Virus record (IMG/VR): IMGVR_UViG_3300051212_000701
Location: 21,951-85,950 of that record
Length of the DNA: 64,000 bases
Source: a virus
Direction: 5' to 3' (one strand)
The notes beneath the pieces were generated by a model. It saw only the letters and a list, made by a program, of their open reading frames with translations. It made no database searches and was not told the DNA's origin. This document shows positions 42,407 to 50,789 of the stretch, in pieces (positions within the stretch are counted from its first letter, which is position 1; each line of letters begins with the position of its first letter). The translations under genes and the position numbers were made by a program.

Positions 42407-43480
42407 TTAAATTATACCACTTTCACGGTTCTGAGCACTATGATAGAACCCTAAATTATCATGCAATCTTTGGTCATCGCTATTTAACGATACAGCTATT
42501 TCCCCATGCTTTGAGGCATCATCAAAAAACCCTAGATTATAATTTGCTAAGGCTAGTAGGTCGTGTGGCTTCCATCCCCAAGCATCTGACTCACAAAAGT
42601 AGTCAAGGTACTTTTCTTTTATGTTAAGAGCTAGCTCTGAATATTCTTTTACTTTGTTCCAATCTCTTATATCGTAAAAATATTGTGCAAGATCAACATA
42701 AGGCTCTCTTCTTTGTGGGCATTCAGCAATTGCTTGTCTTAACCAGAACTCTTGGTTTATTGGCTCACATTTTGCAATATATCTCATAGACTCACATCTT
42801 TCTGGTTTCCATTGTGACAATGGCAAAGATAAATGTCTTTTGAATTCTTCTGCTGCTTCTTTATACCTAGCATGGAAAAACAATTCTCTTGCGTAATAAT
42901 GTGCACATCTATCACTTGCTGGATCTTCTTTTGCTGCCATTTCTAAAAGTGGAAGATACTGTCCTCTTGATTTATTATTATCTGGAAGATGATATATTTT
43001 TACATTTATTTTTTGTCTTACTTCATCTATTCCATAATAACTAACCGATTCATGAATAGGAAATTTCCATCTATGTCCATTACGAGCATGCATTCTTAAT
43101 GCATCAAACTCTACACCTGGTTGACCTGCTTCTGTTATATGAGTAACAAGTGTATGTATTGGTCTTGTTACATTAGAACCTTCTAATAGTTCTAATTCTG
43201 ATCTCCAGCCTTCAGATAAAACTTCATCCATATCTAAAGATATGCAGTAATCTATATCTGCTGGAATTAAAGATAAAGCCGCATTTCTAGCATCATCAAA
43301 TCGCCAAGGGGATATAGATATTTGGAATACATTAATTCCTAATGACTTTGCTATTTCTGCGGTTTTATCTGTAGAACCAGTATCTGCAATTAAAAGATAG
43401 TCTGCATCTTTTGCTGAATTGTACCATCTTTCAACAAACTGCTCTTCATTCAGAGCAATTGTGTATACTGCTATTTTCAT
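42407..43480 (-). CDS. GT2-family glycosyltransferase with TPR-like C-terminus, 357 aa
   Basis: The N-terminal GT-A fold of family 2 is clear: [19 protein letters not shown], the [14 protein letters not shown] strand (around residue 33) and the metal-binding D-x-D in YCISLDMDE. The C-terminal 170 residues are paired helices with TPR character ([42 protein letters not shown]). GT2-TPR enzymes glycosylate proteins or cell-surface polymers. Its placement among fibre genes suggests that it decorates fibre proteins or alters the host surface. It has an AAGGGA site. It may be a fairly recent arrival, as in many phages. Confidence 0.82.
   Translation of the reverse strand: MKIAVYTIALNEEQFVERWYNSAKDADYLLIADTGSTDKTAEIAKSLGINVFQISISPWRFDDARNAALSLIPADIDYCISLDMDEVLSEGWRSELELLEGSNVTRPIHTLVTHITEAGQPGVEFDALRMHARNGHRWKFPIHESVSYYGIDEVRQKINVKIYHLPDNNKSRGQYLPLLEMAAKEDPASDRCAHYYARELFFHARYKEAAEEFKRHLSLPLSQWKPERCESMRYIAKCEPINQEFWLRQAIAECPQRREPYVDLAQYFYDIRDWNKVKEYSELALNIKEKYLDYFCESDAWGWKPHDLLALANYNLGFFDDASKHGEIAVSLNSDDQRLHDNLGFYHSAQNRESGII
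42411..42419 (-). promoter_or_regulatory. extended -10 promoter, apparently leaderless
   Basis: TGGTATAAT on the minus strand, with 6 nt (TTAAAA) between the hexamer and the ATG at 42404. It overlaps the end of the glycosyltransferase gene region. Confidence 0.55.
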
Positions 43481-43508
43481 TTATTTCCCTTATTGTAGGA
43501 TATAATCA

Positions 43509-45893
43509 TTAACCGATTACAGTTATGATTCCGTTCATGCTTGCGTGGAATTGACAAATATAATACAAAGTATTTGGGGCATCTAGTGGTACTGTAAATG
43601 TAATTCCTCCTACATCATCTCCCCCGTTTGTTACACCAGTTGAGTATGTGTTTGCAGAATTATAAGCGCCACTAGTTGTCTGTAGCCAGAATGGGTGTCC
43701 AGCTGCATTTACTGTAAACACATAAGTGTGACCTCTTAATAATGTTAATCCTGGGTTTCCTGAAGTTCCATTTATACTATAACTTCCTCCCGCAGGGCTT
43801 GTTACAATATAGTTGGCTGTAATACTAGGGCCTGTAGGTCCTGTAGGGCCTGTTGGGCCACCTGCTGGTCCAGCTTCTCCTGTAGGACCTGTAGCACCTG
43901 TAATACCTACGCCTGTAGCGCCTGTAGCGCCTGTTGGTCCAGTAGCGCCTGTAGCGCCTGTTGGGCCTGTTGGGCCCTGAATACTTGATCCATTTGCGCC
44001 TGTTGGGCCTGTTGGGCCTGTTGGGCCTGTTGCGCCTACACCAGTAGCGCCAGTAGCGCCAGTAGCGCCTGTTGGGCCCTGAATACTTCCTACGTTAGTC
44101 CATTCTGAGCCTGTCCATACGTACAGCTCTCCATTAACTAAATACGCATCTCCAGTAGATCCTGTTGGATGTGCAGATTGAAGTGCTGCTAGTGTTGGAT
44201 AAGATCCCAAAATTGAAACGCCAGTTCCATCTGCACCTGCAACTCCTGTTGCTCCAGTAGGACCTGTGGCACCTGTTGGGCCTGTTGGGCCAACCGCTGT
44301 TGATGCTGCACCTGTAGCTCCAGTAGGTCCTGTTGATCCTGTAGGTCCTTGTTTTAAAGTAAAGTTTAAAATCAAATCAGTTGATGTTCCAGAATTTAAA
44401 ATTCCAGGAGCACCGTTTGGTCCAGTGTCTGTGACAGTTCCGATTGTTATTGTTGTGGGCCCTGCTGGTCCTGTTGCTCCTGTTGGACCTTGCTTAAGAA
44501 CAAAATCAAGAATTGCTGCATCTAATGCTCCACTATTTGTAACTGTTGCATTTCCTGTTGGGCCTGTAGACGTAACAGTTCCTACGTTTACCGTTGCAAC
44601 TGTTCCTGTAGGACCAGTTGGTCCTGTTGGTCCTTGTTTAAGAACAAAGTCAAGAATTGCATCTTGTGCTGTTCCTACATTAGTTACAGATGGATTTCCT
44701 GTGGGACCAGTTGATGTTGTTGTTCCTACAGCAATAGTTGCTGGGCCAGTTGCTCCTGTTGGGCCCTGAAACTGTCCTGCATCAATCCATGTTGATCCAT
44801 CCCAAACATAAAGATGAAGATCTGTTAATACAATCCAAGAGTCTCCACTTGTATTTCCTGAAGAAGGAAGAGCGGCGACGTTTGCTTGTGTTCCCTTAAT
44901 ATTAATTGATCTTCCAGCTGCTCCTGTTGGGCCAGTTCCTCCTGTGGGTCCTGTTGGACCTGTGTTACCTGTAGCCCCTGTAGGTCCAGCAAATCTTCCG
45001 CCATTTACCCACGCTGTTCCACTCCAAATATAAACTTCGCTTGTATCTTGAACTAAGTATGTTGCTCCCAACGCTCCAGATGCTGGTAAAGCTGCAAGAT
45101 TTGCAACCGTACCCTGTAGAGTAAGAGATTGTCCCGTCGCACCTGTTGGGCCTGTTGCGCCTGTTACTCCAGATGTTCCATTTACTCCTGGTGCGCCTGT
45201 AGGACCAGTTGCTCCAGTTGCTCCTGTAGTTCCTGGATTTCCAACTACTGCAAAAACCCATTCAGACAAGGTTCCTGATCCGTTTTTGGCATCTACGCTT
45301 ACAGATATACTTACATTTTTAACAACTTGAGTAATTATACCTTCTACATAAGTTGTAACATTAAGCGGATTAATTACACGAACTCTTTGTCCTGCTGTGT
45401 ATGCACCACTGTTGTTTACATAAAATACTTTCAATCCATTACTTACTTGAACCGATGTTGTTGATGTAACATCTGAATACCCAGCACCTGTTGCTCCAGT
45501 AGTCCCGCCGCCGCCAGTTCCTCCACTGAGTGTTCCAGACATGTCTACTCCAGATATTGTAAGTGAGAAGCAGTTAGGAGTTGTTGTTACTGCTGCAATA
45601 GATTCTCCTGCAGCTAAAATTAATGAATGCTCTAATCTTAAAGTTGTATTGTTTTGAACATTTACGCTTCCATACAGAGTATATGGGTCTAAGCTAGACC
45701 TGTTTACATTATAAAGATTGATTACTTGATCGCCATTTTCTCCGAGAAGGAATAGGCTGAATGGCAAAGTTGATGAACTAAAATTAGTTACAGTAAATTC
45801 TTTTATAATAATTGGAGATACTGCTGTATATATTTTTGCTGGGAATGAAGGTATTAGTGAGGGTCCAGCAAATCTAATTGGAGCATATGACAT
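43509..45893 (-). CDS. collagen-like fibre with repeated beta modules and a cupredoxin-like tip, 794 aa
   Basis: A beta N-domain (1-135) is followed by collagen blocks alternating with beta modules of the type [21 protein letters not shown] and [20 protein letters not shown]. Three copies of a [12 protein letters not shown]...[12 protein letters not shown] linker follow. The last 100 residues are a cupredoxin-like domain: [34 protein letters not shown], then [13 protein letters not shown]. The histidine in GHPFWL, and Cys, His and Met in C-x2-H-x2-M, are the four ligands of a type 1 copper site. Similar tips occur in marine phage fibres. Confidence 0.78.
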   Translation of the reverse strand: MSYAPIRFAGPSLIPSFPAKIYTAVSPIIIKEFTVTNFSSSTLPFSLFLLGENGDQVINLYNVNRSSLDPYTLYGSVNVQNNTTLRLEHSLILAAGESIAAVTTTPNCFSLTISGVDMSGTLSGGTGGGGTTGATGAGYSDVTSTTSVQVSNGLKVFYVNNSGAYTAGQRVRVINPLNVTTYVEGIITQVVKNVSISVSVDAKNGSGTLSEWVFAVVGNPGTTGATGATGPTGAPGVNGTSGVTGATGPTGATGQSLTLQGTVANLAALPASGALGATYLVQDTSEVYIWSGTAWVNGGRFAGPTGATGNTGPTGPTGGTGPTGAAGRSINIKGTQANVAALPSSGNTSGDSWIVLTDLHLYVWDGSTWIDAGQFQGPTGATGPATIAVGTTTSTGPTGNPSVTNVGTAQDAILDFVLKQGPTGPTGPTGTVATVNVGTVTSTGPTGNATVTNSGALDAAILDFVLKQGPTGATGPAGPTTITIGTVTDTGPNGAPGILNSGTSTDLILNFTLKQGPTGSTGPTGATGAASTAVGPTGPTGATGPTGATGVAGADGTGVSILGSYPTLAALQSAHPTGSTGDAYLVNGELYVWTGSEWTNVGSIQGPTGATGATGATGVGATGPTGPTGPTGANGSSIQGPTGPTGATGATGPTGATGATGVGITGATGPTGEAGPAGGPTGPTGPTGPSITANYIVTSPAGGSYSINGTSGNPGLTLLRGHTYVFTVNAAGHPFWLQTTSGAYNSANTYSTGVTNGGDDVGGITFTVPLDAPNTLYYICQFHASMNGIITVIG

Positions 45894-45907
45894 TAACTAA
45901 ACCTCCC

Positions 45908-46624
45908 CTAGACTATAGACCACTTCGACATTAGATCCTTTTCAACAGTTTCATATTCAGCAAACTGTAAGGCTCTATCGTAAATTAGAAATTCTCCAAT
46001 TTTAAAGTTTCCATAGCTGGAAACATATCTTCCTATTGATTGTCCAGTCATTGAAGCAACTGAGCCGCTAGATACTGCACGAGAAACCTCTACTCTATTT
46101 CTTCTTACTGTTCTTTGGTTGTTTGTAAGATCATAAACCATAGTGTAGATTTCTGTTGTTCCTGCAGATGCTGCAGTAACTATAGAGCCTTGATCATCAT
46201 TATAAAATCCGAATCTATGTGTGTTTGCAGTTAAGTTTCCTGCAAATAAATTTGTTCTTGTTCCAGTATTTGTTCCGCCAAATATCCATGTATTATTATT
46301 TGCTGGCTTAGAAGCAACATAAAAAATTGTAAATGATTTTCCTGCTATATATGCTAAAGTTTGATCAGAAAATGTCATAAAGTCATCTGATCCATCAAAT
46401 TGAAGTGCTCCGAGTCCACCTAAGCCTGTAGGCAAAAACAATGGTTTATTAGATTGCGTTCCTTGAACCATATGTCTTGAAGCTCCTGATTTATCATTCC
46501 ATTGAGAAACAAAATTACTTCCATCTCTAATACATGTTGCTGGTAAGGATGCGTCTAGATGCAAACGAAGACCTACTGTAGTAAATCTTGCTCTACGGAA
46601 ATTTGAACGTTGATTAGGTAGCAA
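45908..46624 (-). CDS. LamG/concanavalin-like virion protein, 238 aa
   Basis: A single LamG-type jelly roll fills nearly the whole protein: LRLHLDASLPATCIRDGSNF, SQWNDKSGASRHMVQGTQSN, ALQFDGSDDFMTFSDQTL, KSFTIFYVASKP and FKIGEFLIYDRALQF. This is the common pattern of glycan-binding LamG_3 domains. The start codon is TTG at 46624-46622 with an AGGAG site 8 nt upstream, right after the previous stop. It is likely a receptor-binding or decoration protein. Confidence 0.75.
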   Translation of the reverse strand: MLPNQRSNFRRARFTTVGLRLHLDASLPATCIRDGSNFVSQWNDKSGASRHMVQGTQSNKPLFLPTGLGGLGALQFDGSDDFMTFSDQTLAYIAGKSFTIFYVASKPANNNTWIFGGTNTGTRTNLFAGNLTANTHRFGFYNDDQGSIVTAASAGTTEIYTMVYDLTNNQRTVRRNRVEVSRAVSSGSVASMTGQSIGRYVSSYGNFKIGEFLIYDRALQFAEYETVEKDLMSKWSIV

Positions 46625-47068
46625 TTAATTATCTCCTGTTCCGCCGTAAACTACTGGCTTTTCTGGCCATGTTACTTCTGAAATACTTGAATAAGACTTA
46701 AGTAGCTCTAGTTTATCTCTATAATTTTTCCAAGCTTGTTTGTGAGCTGTAGATAAATCTTCTTTTGTGTCAAGGCCTTCTGTTGAAATTAATTCAAATT
46801 CAATATGTGCAAGAAGCTCTTCTTTTTTATCATCTAAAGATAGTGTTTCTTTTCTAACCACATAGACCTTACCACCCTGAATATATGGCTCACAAAAAAC
46901 AAGTCTTTCATTTGCTGAATTAAATTCTATTTTATCTACTACTTCTTTTACATTATTTTCTGCAAGAAAATCTTCGTATTCACCACTAGCTGGAAATGAA
47001 GTAGAAGGAAATAGGATTGCCAGTTCTCCGACATTAACTACTTTATTATTTTCAACTATGGCGTACAT
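46625..47068 (-). CDS. tail fibre assembly chaperone-like protein, 147 aa
   Basis: An acidic, mostly helical C-terminus (DTKEDLSTAHKQAWKNYRDK, LELLKSYSSISEVTWPEKP) has the R-x-K-L...WP ending typical of phage tail assembly chaperones (Phage_tail_APC type). The N-terminus is a beta part starting MYAIVENNKVVNVGE, with P-S-T-S-F-P like the paralogue at 55568-56074. Such chaperones aid folding of neighbouring fibres. It lies between a LamG protein and a beta protein gene and has an AAGGAG site. Confidence 0.6.
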   Translation of the reverse strand: MYAIVENNKVVNVGELAILFPSTSFPASGEYEDFLAENNVKEVVDKIEFNSANERLVFCEPYIQGGKVYVVRKETLSLDDKKEELLAHIEFELISTEGLDTKEDLSTAHKQAWKNYRDKLELLKSYSSISEVTWPEKPVVYGGTGDN

Positions 47069-47091
47069 GATTCTCCTTTTAAATAAGTTTA

Positions 47092-47529
47092 TTAAACGTA
47101 TAGATCGGCAAATGCATATCCGCCGTATATTGTTGTTCCACCGTCTCTGGTGTAGAAATTAAGAAGTGTTGTGTTTGTTGATAGAAGTGGTGCAACGTTA
47201 GCTGCTCCGCCACCATCCCACTTAATTCCTCCAGGCCATGTGATTGAATAGGAGCCTCCGCTTTTAATTTCTACCTGCCAAAATGCTGCTTTTGCTGTTG
47301 ATGGGAAGTTTGAAAAAACAACTGTTAGATTTCCATTAGCGTTAATTCTAAAAACTCCTGCTGCTGAAAGATCGCAAGTCGCTGTTCCTCCAGCGTTAAT
47401 AGTTCCTTTATCTGAATATTCAACTGGAATGTTGAAGTATGTATATCCCTGTCCATTAATTGGAGCTTGAAGATATGTGTATGTCCACAAAGATGGGGTT
47501 ACAGCTTGTGGGCTCATTGATACTGGCAT
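47092..47529 (-). CDS. small beta-sandwich virion protein, 145 aa
   Basis: A strand-rich protein (GTINAGGTATCDLSAAGVFR, INANGNLTVVFSNFPSTAKA, FWQVEIKSGGSYSITWPGG) with the fibre-knob style also seen in the protein at 56074-56448, with which it shares the pattern G-T-x-N/A...D-L-S...F-x-N...GGSY-x-x-T-W/F. This beta-sandwich family recurs in aquatic phages. The gene has an AAGGAG site and is followed by the APC-like gene. A host-receptor contact is possible. Confidence 0.6.
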   Translation of the reverse strand: MPVSMSPQAVTPSLWTYTYLQAPINGQGYTYFNIPVEYSDKGTINAGGTATCDLSAAGVFRINANGNLTVVFSNFPSTAKAAFWQVEIKSGGSYSITWPGGIKWDGGGAANVAPLLSTNTTLLNFYTRDGGTTIYGGYAFADLYV

Positions 47530-47544
47530 TTTATTCTCCTTGTT

Positions 47545-48480
47545 TTAGCTTGACTTTATGTAATATGTAATTATGCAGATACCTGATCCGCCATTGTTTC
47601 CGCCGCCGCCTCCGCCGCCTGAACCAGTGTTTGCTTGTGCATCTGCTCTAGGGGTTCCAACATAGTCACCGTGACCTTGTCCACCACCGTTTGAACCGCC
47701 TCCGCCTGAACCTCTTCCTGAGCCGCCACCACCGCCTGCAAGACCGTATAGCCCTGCGCCTCCACGTCCGCCGACAGAATGTCTTCCTGAGTCATTAGAA
47801 TTAGCCCAACCTGGACCTCCTCCAGATGATCCTTCTGAAGAGTATCTCGAACCACCGAAGTATCCTGAATATCCTCCACGGTTTGGCCAAACATGACCGT
47901 ATTCTCCAGCTCCGTTAGCTCCGCCGCCGCCTCCGCCTGCGCCCCATGAATTTACCCAGTTTCCTTGTCCGCCTCCGCCTGAGCCTCTTCCTGTAATATT
48001 ATCTGCTCCTGGTCCACATGAACCAGACTGTCCGTCTCCTTGTGTTGAACCTCCACCGTATGCAACCATATAGAATGGCTGACCTGAAGTTCCAAATGTT
48101 GAGTTTCCGCCTTGGTTATTACAACTTCCGCCGTTTGCAATACCGATCTGAATTGATGATCCTGTTGCAATTGATGAAATGTCAAGTTTTCTTCTAAGTA
48201 ATTGTCCAGCTCCACCTCCGCCATGATTTGTTGACCCGTTAGAGCATCCACCGCCGCCGCCTCCGCCTACAAGGATTACGTCTATATATGGAGCACTGTT
48301 TACTGGTCTTGTCCAAACTCCACTACTTAAAATAGATACTTGATATGAATTATAAAATCCTGACAAGTTTGCAGCAATTAAAGGAACAGCAACAGATGTT
48401 GCAAGAGTTGTTGTTGCACTTTGTATTTGTGTATCTAGTCCTGGGACATAAATCTGATTAATTGTTCCGTATGTTGCCAT
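47545..48480 (-). CDS. glycine-rich adhesin-like fibre protein, 311 aa
   Basis: A short start with TYGTINQIYVPGLDTQIQSA and a strand (GVWTRPVNSAPYIDVILVGG) lead into about 200 residues of Gly-rich sequence (GGSCNNQGGNSTFGTSGQPF, GRGSGGGGQGNWVNSWGAGG), ending with a strand (GGSGICIITYYIKSS). It is a paralogue of the gene at 49009-50004 and shares the same N-terminal YxPGL motif. It lies in the same Gly-rich adhesin family as 39883-40779. Predicted polyglycine II core and receptor-binding tip. Confidence 0.75.
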   Translation of the reverse strand: MATYGTINQIYVPGLDTQIQSATTTLATSVAVPLIAANLSGFYNSYQVSILSSGVWTRPVNSAPYIDVILVGGGGGGGCSNGSTNHGGGGAGQLLRRKLDISSIATGSSIQIGIANGGSCNNQGGNSTFGTSGQPFYMVAYGGGSTQGDGQSGSCGPGADNITGRGSGGGGQGNWVNSWGAGGGGGGANGAGEYGHVWPNRGGYSGYFGGSRYSSEGSSGGGPGWANSNDSGRHSVGGRGGAGLYGLAGGGGGSGRGSGGGGSNGGGQGHGDYVGTPRADAQANTGSGGGGGGGNNGGSGICIITYYIKSS

Positions 48481-48482
48481 TA

Positions 48483-48728
48483 TTATTGTACCTCTATTTC
48501 AATGTAATCATCTAAACCTCTGTGCTCAGCTAAAGGTCTTAGATGTTCTGGTGCTATGAATTTTCCTTCTTTAAGCTCCCACATAATTCCTGGCTGTGGG
48601 TTATAATCTGTAATATCAACTCTTTCATACTGAGACCAGTCTGGGTGCTCAGATATAAAATCTTCATCTGCAACAATAACATTTCCTATGATATTGTCTG
48701 GAGTTAGAATTGCCCAAGCTCTTGACAT
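48483..48728 (-). CDS. small protein between adhesin genes, 81 aa
   Basis: The sequence starts MSRAWAILTPDNIIGNVIVA, continues DEDFISEHPDWSQYERVDIT and ends IEIEVQ. It resembles, in style, the 99-residue protein at 39582-39881 (both start near W-A and contain an N-V-I-V/R-V-I-V strand). Such proteins often flank aquatic-phage fibres and may be fibre assembly factors. The ATG overlaps the stop of the preceding gene (TAATG). Confidence 0.5.
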   Translation of the reverse strand: MSRAWAILTPDNIIGNVIVADEDFISEHPDWSQYERVDITDYNPQPGIMWELKEGKFIAPEHLRPLAEHRGLDDYIEIEVQ

Positions 48729-49006
48729 TACTCAGCACCTCCTGCAAGTTCATCTGCAACTGGTTCATCAATTGCAACTAGATGCTCTAGAGTAACTGGT
48801 GGTGCTGAAGGTGGAACATAATGTGTCCACTCTTCTGTTTCGTTATTATATGTTGATTGAGGTCCTGGCTTTGTTTCCCAGTCAGTGTAGTCAAACCAAA
48901 CTTTGTCTTTGTAGTCAGGCATATCATTAATAGCATCTAAACTTCTTACATTTAGAACATTATAGACAGTACCGTCTTCATTTAAAAATACTACATCTCT
49001 AAACAT
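48728..49006 (-). CDS. small protein between adhesin genes, 92 aa
   Basis: Start at ATG 49006-49004 (MFRDVVFLNEDGTVYNVLNV); the frame is open to an earlier ATG at 49027 that would overlap the preceding gene. It has W-F-D-Y-T-D-W-E in the middle and an acidic C-terminus (IDEPVADELAGGAE). I see no clear ribosome binding site for either start. The position between Gly-rich adhesin genes suggests a fibre accessory role. Confidence 0.45.
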   Translation of the reverse strand: MFRDVVFLNEDGTVYNVLNVRSLDAINDMPDYKDKVWFDYTDWETKPGPQSTYNNETEEWTHYVPPSAPPVTLEHLVAIDEPVADELAGGAE

Positions 49007-49008
49007 AA

Positions 49009-50004
49009 TTACGCTTTGATGTACCATTCAATAATGGCAACACCGCTACCTCCTCTATTGCCTACTCCGTTAGAATGGCTGTTTCCTCCGCCGCCTGAAC
49101 CAGTACCATTTCTACCTTCTCCACCAGAGTTATCTGTTGTTGGTGAGCCTCCCGCTCCGCCACCTGCAGAACCTCCACCGCCAGATCCGCCGCCTCCGCC
49201 GCCTCCGCCTGCAAGACCGTATTGCCCTTGTCCTCCACGTCCGCCGCAACCAATCCAAGATGTCCAGCTATGATTCATTCCGTGTCCGCCACCAGATGCT
49301 CCTGGACCATAACCAAATCCTCCTGGATATCCAGATCCTCCACGTCCGTTTTCAAGTGTTGTGTTAATAGCGTTTTGTCCAGCCTCTCCTGCTCCGCCTC
49401 CGCCGCCGCCTGCGCCATACTGATAATCTCCACCAGCTCCTCCACCGCCACCAGAGCCTCCTCCGTTTTGATTTCCCATTCCTGCGCCCATTGAACCGTT
49501 GTTGCCGCTATTACCAGTTCCATATGGATATCCGCCTCCGCCGCCGCCGTAAGCAATAACGTAAAATGGATTTCCGTTTACACCAAATGTTGAGTTACCA
49601 CCATTGTTACCGTTCGAGTTTCCTGAAACTGCTGGTCCACCATTTCCAATAGTTACTGGGATGTTTCCTCCTACTGGAACTGAAGAAATGTCTAACCATC
49701 TTTCAACTAGTTGTCCAGCTCCACCACCGCCTGAACCATTGTGAGACCATGAGTGTCCGCTTCCACCTGAACCACCGCCACCAACAAGAATTAATTTGAT
49801 TGCTGGTCCTGAGTTTGCTGGTCTTGTCCAGTTTCCTGAGCTGTATATTCTAGTTTCTCTAGGAAGGTACATTGAGCTAACTCCGCCAGCCGCAATTGCT
49901 TCTGCTGTGATACCAGCGTTGAGTCCTGCTGTAATAGCTCCATTAATTGTTGAGCTTAGACCAGGCAGGTATATTGACTGCGATGTGTTGGAAACCTGTG
50001 ACAT
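49009..50004 (-). CDS. glycine-rich adhesin-like fibre protein, 331 aa
   Basis: The N-terminus SQSIYLPGLSSTINGAITAG, then a strand (GNWTRPANSGPAIKLILVGG) and about 230 residues of Gly-rich sequence ([40 protein letters not shown]), ending RGGSGVAIIEWYIKA. It is the most glycine-rich of the three copies. The shared strand W-T-R-P-x-N-S-x-P and final I-I-x-Y-I-K strand show duplication from the same ancestor as 47545-48480. It has an AAGGAG site. Predicted receptor-binding tip. Confidence 0.75.
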   Translation of the reverse strand: MSQVSNTSQSIYLPGLSSTINGAITAGLNAGITAEAIAAGGVSSMYLPRETRIYSSGNWTRPANSGPAIKLILVGGGGSGGSGHSWSHNGSGGGGAGQLVERWLDISSVPVGGNIPVTIGNGGPAVSGNSNGNNGGNSTFGVNGNPFYVIAYGGGGGGYPYGTGNSGNNGSMGAGMGNQNGGGSGGGGGAGGDYQYGAGGGGGGAGEAGQNAINTTLENGRGGSGYPGGFGYGPGASGGGHGMNHSWTSWIGCGGRGGQGQYGLAGGGGGGGGSGGGGSAGGGAGGSPTTDNSGGEGRNGTGSGGGGNSHSNGVGNRGGSGVAIIEWYIKA

Positions 50005-50021
50005 TCTTTTTACTCCTTAAA

Positions 50022-50342
50022 TCAAGATGTTGTTATTTTTACGCCAGAAATAAACATTGTTACTGCGTTGTTATTTGATGCAGTTAAAAGAATGCTTTCT
50101 GCTGTGTTAAGAACTTGCTTAATATCAAGCGTCATAAATGTTTGTGGAGGAAGACTTAGCTGATAAGCCAAGAATGTTCCTGCCATCTTTACGCTGAAAT
50201 GTTGTGCTTGAGTTGTTATGTTCATTGCTGTGATAGATGTTACTACATCTGTTTCTGCTGCTGGTACTGTCCAAACACCTGTTTCGGCATTTGTAAGAGT
50301 TCCAGCATAGAATCTCGCTGGCAAACTGACTGTTGTTGGCAT
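50022..50342 (-). CDS. small beta-rich virion protein, 106 aa
   Basis: The protein (VSLPARFYAGTLTNAETGVW, TVPAAETDVVTSITAMNI, AQHFSVKMAGTFLAYQLSLP) is a compact beta domain with the composition of a neck or fibre-attachment protein. It has a GGGAG site and follows the N-terminal-anchor-like gene at 50344-50676. Related small proteins occur near fibres in aquatic phages; no specific function is known. Confidence 0.5.
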   Translation of the reverse strand: MPTTVSLPARFYAGTLTNAETGVWTVPAAETDVVTSITAMNITTQAQHFSVKMAGTFLAYQLSLPPQTFMTLDIKQVLNTAESILLTASNNNAVTMFISGVKITTS

Positions 50343-50343
50343 A

Positions 50344-50676
50344 TTAGATTACTCCCATGTTCTGATAGATTGTAAAGTTGTTTAATTCATTAGCAACTGC
50401 TGCTACTTGTGTTGCTCCTGCTGCTGCTACCGCAGCTACTTGTGTACTTCCTGCTGATGTAACTGTCGTTACGGCGCCAGTTACCGCAGTAGAGATATCA
50501 TTGAGTTTTGTATTTGTAGCTGCCAAAACATCGTTGACTCCCAAAAGATTTCCCATTGATTCAATTGCCTTAGCTAAGTAAACCAATTCCTGTGCGCCAA
50601 GTGTAGAACCACTAAGGGCTGATACCTTAGTCTTAAAAAGATCTACTTGCGCTGTCAAGCTTGCATAATCTGGCAT
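50344..50676 (-). CDS. fibre anchor-like protein, 110 aa
   Basis: Starts MPDYASLTAQVDLFKTKVSA and then has a helical, alanine/threonine-rich coiled-coil-like stretch (TAVTGAVTTVTSAGSTQVAA). The start is homologous to that of the 223-residue protein at 56448-57119 (MPDYSSLTSQITQFKTAASA), also sharing G-N-x-L-G-V near residue 45, so both probably carry the same attachment module. It is preceded by a promoter and AGGAG, and starts the Gly-rich adhesin subunit. Confidence 0.55.
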   Translation of the reverse strand: MPDYASLTAQVDLFKTKVSALSGSTLGAQELVYLAKAIESMGNLLGVNDVLAATNTKLNDISTAVTGAVTTVTSAGSTQVAAVAAAGATQVAAVANELNNFTIYQNMGVI

Positions 50677-50693
50677 TGTTTTCTCCTATATGA

Positions 50694-50702
50694 ATTATAT
50701 CA
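50694..50702 (-). promoter_or_regulatory. extended -10 promoter of the Gly-rich adhesin subunit
   Basis: TGATATAAT on the minus strand, with a start predicted near 50687 and an AGGAG site before the ATG at 50676. It lies in a 113-bp gap that also contains a hairpin. Confidence 0.5.
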
Positions 50703-50754
50703 TAATCTCTTTGTTACCTGATGTTCCGCCCTATCTGTGTTACACATAATTATA

Positions 50755-50783
50755 CCCCAGTGGCTTTCTAGAAGCCAGCGGGG
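50755..50783 (-). other. GC-rich hairpin after the transporter gene
   Basis: CCCC-GC-TGGCTT and AAGCCA-CT-GGGG pair around a CTAGA loop, with one internal mismatch zone of 2 nt. It follows the transporter stop but has no T run, so it may be an imperfect terminator or an mRNA-end structure. Confidence 0.45.
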
Positions 50784-50789
50784 GCGGGG

